The notes beneath the pieces are model-generated. The model was not told where the DNA came from, made no database searches, and worked only from the letters and a program-made list of their open reading frames with translations. Of a stretch of DNA of 12,369 nucleotides, positions 6,088 to 12,369 are shown piece by piece. The DNA is from an uncultured Candidatus Competibacteraceae bacterium. Lineage in GTDB: Bacteria > Pseudomonadota > Gammaproteobacteria > Competibacterales > Competibacteraceae. The position numbers and the translations under genes were made by a program. Positions within the stretch are counted from its first letter, which is position 1, and every line of letters starts with the position of its first letter. Location of the stretch: positions 1 to 12,369 of the forward strand of contig CALMNY010000352.1 in assembly GCA_937872125.1 (NCBI GenBank), given 5' to 3'.

Positions 6088-9000
6088 TTAAAACCCTTTC
6101 TTATACCGCCAGCAAAATCCAACCGCCGGGCAATAACTCGGGCAGCCCTCTGCGGGCGGCTTCGGCGCAAACTTTCCGGCGCGGATGCCATTCACATGCC
6201 GGCCAACATGCGTAATCGCCACCGCAAAGGCCGAATTGATCCCATCCTCGAACTTCTCCAGTTTCAGGCTGCTGGCCTCCGCCTTCTGGATATGCCAGTA
6301 AAACCCGCTCGTCACCTGCCCCAGCCCCAGCGCCTTCTGCGCGGCGAGGGCATAAAGCGGTAATTGCAGACGGCGTCCCTCTCGCAGGTGCGCCGCAGAA
6401 ATCGTCGCGCCGCCGGTCTTATAGTCAATCACCCGCAGGCTGCCGTCATCCGCCGCATCCACCCGATCAATATAACCGTGCAGGCGCACCGGCCCGGCCT
6501 CCGTCTCTAACACCAGGGACGGCGCGCCCATCCCAAACATCAACTCCTGCTTGAATGGCCGCCAGCCTTGCGAAACCTCCGCCAGCGCGGCAACCGTCTC
6601 CTCCAGCCGCTGCAGCAACTCAGCCTTTTGCAATTCCCATAATGGCGTCGGGCGGAAACCATAATCCCGCGGGGCAGTCGCAAAAACCCGTCCCGCCGTT
6701 TCCTTCAAATCCGTCCCGCTGTAGAACTCCTCCAAGATCTTATGCAGCATCGAGCCGAGCGCGCGCACATCAAAACCCTCTTCCGGCTCCTCGCGCGGCT
6801 CCAGCCCCAACCCATACGCTACAAAAAACTCAAACGGGCACGTTCCGTAACTCTCCAGTTTGCTCGCGCTCCAGCCAAACTTCACACCAAAACGGTCGCT
6901 CAAATCGAAGCCCTCGCCCTCGAATTTCCCCGCCGCCCTGGGCGCGAGTCGCGCTGTCAGTGCTTCCACGCCATTTTTCAGGTGAACGTCGAACTCCTTT
7001 GCCGCTTCCCGCCACTCGACGGAAGAGGCCGCCTCAGCCGGGTCCAGGCTATCTTCAGGACGCACCCGAACCACGCTCGGCTTCCCGGTTAGGGAGTGCA
7101 TCTGCTCCCAAAACGGGGACGGCTCCCAAGTCTGACCGTCCTCCGCCAGGTAGGGCCGCGTTAACAGCAGTCTTTGCCGCCCACGGGTGACCGCCTGATA
7201 AAACAGGGTCCCCTCACCGCCATGCAGACGGGGTTCCAGCAATAAGCCGCGCTCTCGCAGCGCTGCCCGGTCACGCTCCCTAAGCAGGATGTCCTCGCGC
7301 TCCTGTTTAGGAAACTCCCCTTCCGACAGCCCCATCAGCGCGACTGCCTGGAACGACAACCCGCGCCCATCCAGCGCCGACGCCGCCATCACCCCCGATT
7401 GGGCCGGCAGCGAAAACGACGCTGTCTCCAGCGCCCCGCGCAATCTGGCAAAAAAGGCGGCGTACGTGACCGTCTCCTCGCCGATGACCGCTTCTGCCAA
7501 CACCAGCCCGCGCAGTACATCCTTGAAGGCTCGCAGCGCCGCCACATCCCGCTCTGCCGTGGACAGATTGGCGCGAGCGCAGGCGACTACATTCATGCTA
7601 CCGGGCTCTCCTGGCGTAAGTGCCAGGTCATCCCCCAGGATGGCTTCCACAAATGCCGTAAATTCCCGCACGGAAGCGCTTTCGGGTGGGGTGAGTAAGT
7701 CGACGAACTCGATGAAGGATGACTCGAAAGTCTGGAGACCTTCGATACTCGAAAATCGTGGGATTTTCGCCTCCGCTTCCGGGTCATCTGTTTCCTGGCG
7801 GTTTTTCGCCGCCTCAAAAGCCTCCCGCCACTGGTTAAGGCCTTTGACCACCTTTGCCGCGCGCGAAATTTTGTCGAGCAAAGAGGCCACATCCCGCCCC
7901 GGAAAATCAAAATATGGGCTGGTCCACGCTTCCATCACCCTTCTACGTGGCCAATCATCTACGGGCAGGCCCAGCAGCGAGAGCAGAGCCGAGACCGCCG
8001 GGTTCTCGTTCAGCGGCAGACCCCCTACCACCCGCAGCGGAATGCCAAACTCAGCGGCGACTTCCTCCAGATATGGACGGTAGGGTTCCAGGCTGCGTGC
8101 AAATATCGCCACATCGGTCAACGCCAGTCCATCGCGCACAATCCGCGCCTTGATCCAGCGTAACACGGCGCGGACCTCAGTGGAGCGGGTTTGGGCTTCT
8201 ACAAATTCAATGGCATGATCATTGAGGGGTACGCTTCCCGCACTGACAGGTTCGAATAAGGCCGCTTCCATATGCGCAATGACTGGAGACAGCAGCGAAA
8301 CCGAATCCAACATCTCCGGCTGAATGTTCAGACTGTTGGTCAAAGCATTCTGGGCGCGGTGAAACCGTTGGTGGGCGGGGCGCCGCGGGTGTTGAGTATC
8401 ACCCGTCAGCGTGATCAGCGTTTCTTGGGCACGCTTTGCGAAAAGGGAAAGAACGCCCAACTGGGTGGGGTCGAACTCGTCGAAGCCAGAAACGACCAAT
8501 AAACGGGTATCTGTTCCCAATTCCGGGCGAGATTCGAGCGCAATCGCCGCCAACCAACCCCGCCCTTCGTTATCTGCCCAGTGGTTTTCTTGCAGCCAAC
8601 GCTGGTAAGCGCTGTAGACCTGTGCAATTTCTCCCAGACGTGGCTCCAGGTCGCGGGTGGCGCGGGCAAAGTCCTCCGGAAGGATGCGGGCACGTTTGAG
8701 TTCCTCGATGGTGTTGCGCAAGGCGGCCATGAAGCCCGGTTTGTCACGCAGGGCGGCGTAATGGCGGATTGTGCCCCCACCTTTGCTCTCTCTTACAGAG
8801 AGAGGTGATTTCTCCAGTTCACACAAGCCATTTACCCTGTGAGAGCTCAGGGCTTCCGCAATGTTGTGAAGCAGGCGCAGACGGACCGGATCCGTCAGCA
8901 GCGGGATGGGCTGCCCGGCACGCGCAAGCAGTTCGGCGTATAGCGTATGAAAAGTGTAGACTTCCACCCCCAGCGCACCCCCGGCGGCAACCAACCGCTG

Positions 9001-9144
9001 GCGAAAGCCCGCGGCCTGGATGCTGTTCGGTACGATGACCAGCACCGGCGCGAGCGGCTTTTCCGCCATCACCTGTCGGATGCGCCGGATTACCCTCTCG
9101 GTTTTCCCATGTCCGGCTGGGGCGAGGAGCAGGCGCGGAGGCAT
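6088..9144 (-). CDS. addB: AddB-type helicase-like/Fe-S nuclease subunit
   Basis: This 1018-residue protein is the likely partner of AddA. The N-terminus has a P-loop, APAGHGKT (8-15), whose first residue is Ala instead of the usual Gly. Later come helicase-like sequences typical of AddB: GLSFQAVALMGLSEGEFP and LFYQAVTRGRQRLLLT. The C-terminal PD-(D/E)XK nuclease has GYIDRVD (Asp893), VIDYKTGG (Asp907, Lys909) and QLPLYALA. Cys769 plus Cys1001, Cys1005 and Cys1011 (C-x3-C-x5-C at the extreme C-terminus) match the split iron-sulphur ligand set of AddB nucleases. In the family AddB's helicase fold is not the motor: it scans for Chi, and its nuclease cuts one strand. Start: ATG at 9144, overlapping the SNF2 stop as TGATG. 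A TTG one codon upstream is also possible. Palindromic segments occur at residues about 113-123 and 459-474. Confidence 0.88.
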   Translation of the reverse strand: MPPRLLLAPAGHGKTERVIRRIRQVMAEKPLAPVLVIVPNSIQAAGFRQRLVAAGGALGVEVYTFHTLYAELLARAGQPIPLLTDPVRLRLLHNIAEALSSHRVNGLCELEKSPLSVRESKGGGTIRHYAALRDKPGFMAALRNTIEELKRARILPEDFARATRDLEPRLGEIAQVYSAYQRWLQENHWADNEGRGWLAAIALESRPELGTDTRLLVVSGFDEFDPTQLGVLSLFAKRAQETLITLTGDTQHPRRPAHQRFHRAQNALTNSLNIQPEMLDSVSLLSPVIAHMEAALFEPVSAGSVPLNDHAIEFVEAQTRSTEVRAVLRWIKARIVRDGLALTDVAIFARSLEPYRPYLEEVAAEFGIPLRVVGGLPLNENPAVSALLSLLGLPVDDWPRRRVMEAWTSPYFDFPGRDVASLLDKISRAAKVVKGLNQWREAFEAAKNRQETDDPEAEAKIPRFSSIEGLQTFESSFIEFVDLLTPPESASVREFTAFVEAILGDDLALTPGEPGSMNVVACARANLSTAERDVAALRAFKDVLRGLVLAEAVIGEETVTYAAFFARLRGALETASFSLPAQSGVMAASALDGRGLSFQAVALMGLSEGEFPKQEREDILLRERDRAALRERGLLLEPRLHGGEGTLFYQAVTRGRQRLLLTRPYLAEDGQTWEPSPFWEQMHSLTGKPSVVRVRPEDSLDPAEAASSVEWREAAKEFDVHLKNGVEALTARLAPRAAGKFEGEGFDLSDRFGVKFGWSASKLESYGTCPFEFFVAYGLGLEPREEPEEGFDVRALGSMLHKILEEFYSGTDLKETAGRVFATAPRDYGFRPTPLWELQKAELLQRLEETVAALAEVSQGWRPFKQELMFGMGAPSLVLETEAGPVRLHGYIDRVDAADDGSLRVIDYKTGGATISAAHLREGRRLQLPLYALAAQKALGLGQVTSGFYWHIQKAEASSLKLEKFEDGINSAFAVAITHVGRHVNGIRAGKFAPKPPAEGCPSYCPAVGFCWRYKKGF
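7725..7769. repeat. Two adjacent inverted repeats inside addB
   Basis: CGAAAGTCT (7725-7733) pairs with AGACCTTCG (7736-7744), with one mismatch, across GG. Immediately beside it CGAAAATC (7750-7757) pairs perfectly with GATTTTCG (7762-7769) across GTGG. Both encode a linker (IPRFSSIEGLQTFESS, residues about 459-474) following the acidic QETDDPEAEAK. Two hairpins side by side in a poorly conserved linker look like a dispersed-repeat unit accepted in frame. Confidence 0.6.
8778..8807. repeat. Hairpin-forming inverted repeat inside addB
   Basis: CTCTCTCT (8786-8793) and AGAGAGAG (8797-8804) form a perfect 8-bp stem with a 3-base loop. CACC (8778-8781) and GGTG (8804-8807) add an outer arm. The segment encodes about SPLSVRESKGG, residues 113-123, inside an unusual hydrophilic stretch just before the conserved-looking IRHYAALRDKPGF. 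It resembles a dispersed repeat taken into the coding frame. Confidence 0.55.
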
Positions 9145-9146
9145 CA
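9142..9146 (-). promoter_or_regulatory. TGATG stop-start overlap (SNF2/addB coupling)
   Basis: The SNF2 stop TGA (9146-9144) shares its A with the addB start ATG (9144-9142). No strong Shine-Dalgarno stands at the usual distance, so terminating ribosomes probably restart here. This ties AddB synthesis to the SNF2 protein. Confidence 0.7.
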
Positions 9147-11996
9147 AATACTGGCCTTGACCATCTGCTCCTGCACCATCCCAACCAACTCGCGGACGAT
9201 TTCGAGCAGGGTTTGGCCAGTTTGAGTGGAGAGAAGCGGGGCGTCCTCGCCGGGGTCGGGTGGGGCGGTCAAGTCACGGGTATAGGCGAGTTTCAGCGAT
9301 AAATCGGCGGGCAGGTGGCCGCGTTCAACCAACTCGGCCTGCACCAGGCGCGGGGATGGCAAATCGGCGGCGGGGTCGCGCTCGCTGTAAAGGGAGAGGA
9401 GGGAGGTCAGGCTCCAGGCGAGGGCTTCACGCAGTGGGCGGGTCATCTCCTCGGGGAAGCCGCCTTTGAGCAAGACATCCGCCAGGGCCAGCCGTTTCTC
9501 AGCGAAGGCCAGCCCGGCGTTGGCTTTTTTGCGCCGGGCTTCGATGAGGCTGTAGTCGCTCACCGGCGCGGAAGGCAGGCTGACGGCGTAGTAGGCTACA
9601 TCCTCCGGGGCGGGAGCGGCGGCCAGGGCCGGAACAAAAGCCAAAATGGCGCGATACCCTTCCGTGTCCGTCAAGTGCAATTGCGGCACGCGATCCACAT
9701 AATGCTCGGCGAGGCAGTTTTCGACGATAGGCCGCAGTTCGCTGGGCGCGCCTGAAACGACGACCAGGATGCCATCACCGCTGACTCCGGGCATGGCAGG
9801 CGCCTTGCGGACGAGTTGGATTTTGCCGGATAGACGGTCGACCAATAAGGCGGCGAAGTCTTTGAGCGTCGGCACGGGAAACAGGGCAGGAGCCACATCG
9901 GAGGTCGGTTCGGCGGTTGGGGCAAGGTCGAGTTCGACCTCGGTTGGCTTTTTGAGCAGGTCACCGAGTTTTTGCAACAGGTTCTGGCCGATGTCCTCGA
10001 AACGCAGGGCGCTGGGGGCATCATCGGCGCCGAAAATGCTGGCAAAGACGTTTTTCTTGGCGGCCAGGGTGTCGAGCATGCGCTCCTCGATGGTGTCTTT
10101 GGCAACCAGGTTGATGACCTGCACCGAGGATGGCTGGCCATGACGATGGGCGCGGGCAATGCGCTGTTCGAGCACGGCCGGGTTCCAGGGCAGGTCGAGG
10201 TTGATGACCAGGCTGGCGGCTTGCAAGTTGAGACCCACGCCGCCCGCGTCGGTAGAGAGGAAGATGCGGCAGTTGGGGTCGTCAAAAAATTGCTGGATGA
10301 GTTCGCCGCGCTTAGAACTGGGCACATCGCCGGTCAGTTTGACGTAGCCCAGGCCAACGCGCTGGATGATGGGTTCAGTGAGTGCCAGCATGGTGGCCCA
10401 CTGGCTGAATATAACGGCTTTATGACCGTTGGAAGCGATATCCTCAGTAAGAATCTCCCCCAATTCGCCCAGTTTGGGGCTGGTTCGTTCATGCTCTTTT
10501 TGGGGCAGTTCCTTATCGTGCAGGGCGAGCGCGTCACAGATCAGGCGCATTTTAATCAGGCACATCAGCAGGATTTCACGCTCTTTGGGGCTGAGCGGGG
10601 TGCGCTGGGCTTTGGCAATCAGCCTGGCGAGCGATTCTTTGAATTCGTTGTAAGCTTTCCACTGTGGGTCGGTCATTTCAACGAAGTAGTTGTTATCGGT
10701 GCGGGGCGGCAGGTCTTTGAGCACTTCGTCGCGGGTGCGGCGCAGGACGTGGGGTGCGATCAGGGCGCGCAGTTGGTCAAGATTTTTATAACCGAGGACC
10801 TTATAAGTGCCGTTGGGGCGTTTTTCCAGTTCGTAGAATTGGTCGTTGAAGTGCCAGAGCGGACCAAGGATGCGCGGGTCAAGGAACTGAAAGATGCTGT
10901 AGAGCTCGTCGATGCGATTTTCGAGCGGCGTGCCAGTGAGAACGAAAGCGTAGCGGCTGGGCAGGGCTTTGACCATCTGGGCGGTCTTGGTGCGCCAGTT
11001 TTTGATGCGTTGGGCTTCGTCGAGGATGAGCAGGTCAGGTCGTAGTTTGAATAATTCGTCCTGATCGTGGCGCACCAATTCATAGTTGATGATTTTGAAA
11101 AAGCCGGGTTCGCGGTAGAGTTTGCGGCGTTCAAGCAGGGTACCTTCTACAACCGTGACGGGGAGCGAGGTGAAACGCCGGATTTCGCGCGCCCACTGGT
11201 GCTTGAGCGAGGCCGGGCAGATGATGACCGCCTTCTGGATATCGCGCATTTCCTTGAGCAGCGCGGCGGCGGCGATTGCCTGGACGGTTTTGCCCAGCCC
11301 CATGTCATCAGCCAGCATAGCCCGGCCGCCAAAAGCCAGGTGCATGGCGCCCTCTTGTTGATAGGGATACAGTTTGGTGGAAAGCACGTCGAAGGTGCGG
11401 TGTCCGCGTTTGACCTGGTCGCGGAACCATTCTTTTTGCTGTTGCACTGCCTCGCGGTCCTGGATCAACGCAAGGTATTCGCGTACGGCTTCGGTTATGC
11501 TAAGGAGGGAACGCTCATGCGCAGGCAAAGTCTCGATGGCGGCAAATAACGAGGGCAGAATCTGCAAAGGCGCGCCGACCAGGATGCCGGCGGGATCGAA
11601 ATAGCGGTTGAGCAGTTCCTTGACCGGGATAGAGTCCGGGAGCGGAAGCACGACCCGCACGGTGACATCCACGCCATAATGGAGATAGACCTGCGTGCCG
11701 CGTGGACGCTCTTTGACGAGTTTGTCCAGCTTTTTGTCGTATTCAACTTTGAGGTAAATCAGCACGCCCTCGATATGTTTACATGTGCCGATCAGGTTCG
11801 TTTTGTAATCGGGGCAGGTGCAGGAGTTTTGGAATTCGTCCAGCGAACGGATTTCTACCCGGTAGGAACGTCCGCTGACTGATTTAACCTCGAACTGGCT
11901 GAAAACTGGGTGGCTGCCTTTGTTAGTGATTTTCAGAATCTCTTCGCGCGCGCGTTCGCGGCGACGTTCGATTTGCTCTTGAAGATCAGTAGGCAT
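9144..11996 (-). CDS. SWIM zinc-finger SNF2-family helicase/ATPase
   Basis: This 950-residue protein is a double-stranded-DNA translocase of the SNF2 group. It opens with an Arg/Glu-rich helix and a SWIM zinc finger: Cys59-x-Cys61, Cys72-x-His74. The SF2 core follows: LYPYQQEGAMHLA, DDMGLGKT (about 229-236), CPASLKHQW, ILDEAQRIKNW (DEAQ about 323-326), LTGTPLENR, KAVIFSQWATML, STDAGGVGLNLQ and QRIARAHRHGQ (about 609-619). Residues 700-950 are an unrecognised C-terminal extension. The ATG at 11996 was preferred over an upstream in-frame ATG at 12119 because GGAG lies seven bases before it and the extra 41 residues look non-coding. It is the first gene of the operon, and its stop overlaps the addB start (TGATG). 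SNF2 proteins with SWIM fingers occur in repair, recombination and defence loci, so the precise role is open. Confidence 0.92.
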   Translation of the reverse strand: MPTDLQEQIERRRERAREEILKITNKGSHPVFSQFEVKSVSGRSYRVEIRSLDEFQNSCTCPDYKTNLIGTCKHIEGVLIYLKVEYDKKLDKLVKERPRGTQVYLHYGVDVTVRVVLPLPDSIPVKELLNRYFDPAGILVGAPLQILPSLFAAIETLPAHERSLLSITEAVREYLALIQDREAVQQQKEWFRDQVKRGHRTFDVLSTKLYPYQQEGAMHLAFGGRAMLADDMGLGKTVQAIAAAALLKEMRDIQKAVIICPASLKHQWAREIRRFTSLPVTVVEGTLLERRKLYREPGFFKIINYELVRHDQDELFKLRPDLLILDEAQRIKNWRTKTAQMVKALPSRYAFVLTGTPLENRIDELYSIFQFLDPRILGPLWHFNDQFYELEKRPNGTYKVLGYKNLDQLRALIAPHVLRRTRDEVLKDLPPRTDNNYFVEMTDPQWKAYNEFKESLARLIAKAQRTPLSPKEREILLMCLIKMRLICDALALHDKELPQKEHERTSPKLGELGEILTEDIASNGHKAVIFSQWATMLALTEPIIQRVGLGYVKLTGDVPSSKRGELIQQFFDDPNCRIFLSTDAGGVGLNLQAASLVINLDLPWNPAVLEQRIARAHRHGQPSSVQVINLVAKDTIEERMLDTLAAKKNVFASIFGADDAPSALRFEDIGQNLLQKLGDLLKKPTEVELDLAPTAEPTSDVAPALFPVPTLKDFAALLVDRLSGKIQLVRKAPAMPGVSGDGILVVVSGAPSELRPIVENCLAEHYVDRVPQLHLTDTEGYRAILAFVPALAAAPAPEDVAYYAVSLPSAPVSDYSLIEARRKKANAGLAFAEKRLALADVLLKGGFPEEMTRPLREALAWSLTSLLSLYSERDPAADLPSPRLVQAELVERGHLPADLSLKLAYTRDLTAPPDPGEDAPLLSTQTGQTLLEIVRELVGMVQEQMVKASI

Positions 11997-12003
11997 GGGA
12001 TAA

Positions 12004-12007
12004 CTCC
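12004..12007 (-). promoter_or_regulatory. Ribosome binding site of the SNF2 gene
   Basis: GGAG on the minus strand stands seven bases before the ATG at 11996. It is the reason for choosing this start over the farther in-frame ATG at 12119. Confidence 0.7.
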
Positions 12008-12032
12008 ATTCCCAAAAAAGGTGAATATGGTC

Positions 12033-12038
12033 ATTATA
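12033..12038 (-). promoter_or_regulatory. Candidate -10 box of the operon
   Basis: A perfect TATAAT is found on the minus strand, 36 bases before the SNF2 start codon. It would give a leader of roughly 30 bases that includes the Shine-Dalgarno. No good -35 hexamer is seen at 16-18 bases (only AAACCC or GAAACC), so the promoter may be weak or need an activator. It is the only convincing promoter-like site for the operon. Confidence 0.45.
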
Positions 12039-12170
12039 CTTGTTTTGATAAGAGCGGGTTTCACGCAAGCCGCGTTTTGCGCAACCGAAAGCCACCATGA
12101 TTGGCATATAGGCAGGCATGGCGAATACGATTCTAGACTTTAACCATCACCCATTCAGCGCGGACCGAGT

Positions 12171-12180
12171 CGTATATACG
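12171..12180. repeat. Perfect 10-bp palindrome in the divergent intergenic region
   Basis: CGTATATACG is its own reverse complement. An 8-bp palindrome, CCGGCCGG, follows at 12191-12198. They lie in the divergent region between the operon start and the next plus-strand gene, where operators are expected. Any regulator is unknown. Confidence 0.4.
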
Positions 12181-12230
12181 GGTATAAGTTCCGGCCGGTG
12201 CTGAATCGGTAAGAATCAGGCTAAAAGATG

Positions 12231-12260
12231 AAGCGCTCTCCAAAAGGAGGGCGCTTTTTT
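12231..12260 (+). terminator. Strong Rho-independent terminator without an obvious gene
   Basis: An 11-bp stem pairs 12231-12241 with 12246-12256 (one G-U wobble), with an AAAA tetraloop. It reads straight into a run of six T (12255-12260), the first two of which are in the stem. This is oriented for plus-strand transcription. The gene on its left is on the minus strand, so the terminated transcript must start within the preceding 200 or so bases: a small RNA, a short leader, or attenuation of the next gene. Confidence 0.75.
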
Positions 12261-12292
12261 CTCACTTTTGTAAAACTGGTTGTCGATTGCAA

Positions 12293-12308
12293 TATGTATT
12301 TATGTATT
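12293..12308 (+). repeat. Tandem octamer repeat
   Basis: TATGTATT is repeated exactly, head to tail, at 12293-12300 and 12301-12308, in an A/T-rich stretch. A TATTAT (12305-12310) that could act as a -10 box overlaps the second copy, with TTGTCG (12280-12285) 19 bases upstream. It may be the promoter/operator of the gene that starts beyond the window. Confidence 0.4.
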
Positions 12309-12322
12309 ATTAATGTAACTAC

Positions 12323-12350
12323 TCAGGCTGGAGAACTCAGCCAGGCCTGA
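12323..12350 (+). promoter_or_regulatory. Leader hairpin just upstream of the next gene
   Basis: TCAGGCTGG (12323-12331) pairs with CCAGGCCTGA (12341-12350), with one bulged G and a 9-base loop. It ends five bases before the Shine-Dalgarno, so it would lie in the mRNA leader and could affect translation or stability. It has no T-run, so it is not a terminator. Confidence 0.45.
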
Positions 12351-12355
12351 AGAAT

Positions 12356-12361
12356 AGGAGG
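12356..12361 (+). promoter_or_regulatory. Shine-Dalgarno of a gene starting just past the window
   Basis: AGGAGG at 12356-12361 is followed by eight bases to the window edge, so a start codon at about 12370 would have ideal spacing. The coding part is not visible. The gene would be divergent from the SNF2-AddAB operon. Confidence 0.65.
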
Positions 12362-12369
12362 AACGAAAG

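Larger units (their letters stand above)
12000..12369. other. Divergent intergenic region
   Basis: No convincing protein gene is seen here. The region holds the operon promoter and ribosome site on the minus strand. On the plus strand it holds palindromes, a strong terminator, a tandem octamer, a hairpin and a Shine-Dalgarno. A 28-codon plus-strand frame (ATG at 12118, TGA at 12202-12204) exists but has no clear Shine-Dalgarno, so I do not call it a gene. No tRNA fold or riboswitch consensus was recognised. Confidence 0.5.

Noticed and set aside
7289..8083. Plus-strand open frame of 264 codons opposite addB
   Set aside because: Ser/Arg-rich, low-complexity translation, fully antisense to a gene with clear family motifs.
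9925..9940. AGGTCGA-GT-TCGACCT palindrome in the SNF2 gene
   Set aside because: Short, in frame as VELDL, with no partner copy found; may well be chance in GC-rich coding sequence.
9972..11045. Long plus-strand open frame (357 codons) opposite the SNF2 gene
   Set aside because: It is antisense to the conserved helicase motifs, its translation shows no domain, and open antisense frames are expected in GC-rich genes with strong codon bias.
11997..12119. 41-residue upstream extension of the SNF2 protein from the ATG at 12119
   Set aside because: No ribosome site; it would read through the TATAAT and the good GGAG; the added residues do not look like protein.
12118..12204. 28-codon plus-strand open frame ending just before the orphan terminator
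   Set aside because: No clear Shine-Dalgarno and no recognisable similarity; kept only as a possibility within the leader/small RNA finding.
1..12369. CRISPR array, tRNA, rRNA or prophage attachment site
   Set aside because: No regularly spaced direct repeats, no tRNA-like fold and no integrase were found.

Overview
The window is GC-rich, and almost all of it is one tightly packed set of genes read on the minus strand, from about 12.0 kb down to 0.67 kb. In transcription order these are: a SWIM-zinc-finger SNF2 helicase (9144-11996); an AddB-type helicase/nuclease with a probable Fe-S nuclease domain (6088-9144); a small uncharacterised gene that carries an apparent frameshift (5523-6085); an AddA-type UvrD-like helicase/nuclease (2091-5504); and a pRiA4b ORF-3-like protein with an unknown C-terminal domain (667-2082). 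A broken remnant of a DUF2293 gene (145-650) follows in the same direction. Successive junctions are a TGATG overlap, then gaps of 2, 18, 8 and 16 bases, so this looks like a single, translationally coupled operon.

The genes together suggest double-strand-break processing. AddA and AddB would form a heterodimeric end-resection helicase-nuclease that feeds homologous recombination. The co-transcribed SNF2 ATPase could remodel protein-DNA complexes or help clear DNA. The roles of the small gene and of the pRiA4b-like protein are unknown. Phage defence is possible, because AddAB/RecBCD enzymes also degrade foreign linear DNA, but nothing in the window proves it. No integrase, transposase, CRISPR array, tRNA or rRNA gene was seen.

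The two ends hold pieces of neighbouring plus-strand genes. Positions 1-63 are the last 20 codons of a gene, with a terminator over its stop codon. Positions 12000-12369 are a divergent intergenic region. It holds the operon's promoter and ribosome binding site, a strong plus-strand terminator with no obvious gene in front of it, a tandem octamer, a leader hairpin, and a perfect Shine-Dalgarno whose start codon would lie just past the window end.

The most unusual signal is a set of short palindromic, repeat-like sequences inside the addA and addB reading frames, all in frame. Two in addA share a 23-base block (19/23 identical) in opposite orientations and sit between helicase motifs. Others are perfect or near-perfect hairpins in loops and linkers. 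They resemble intergenic palindromic repeats that have invaded coding sequence, as the Rickettsia palindromic elements do. The protein style and repeat style remind me of Chloroflexota (Anaerolineae-like), but that assignment is inference.
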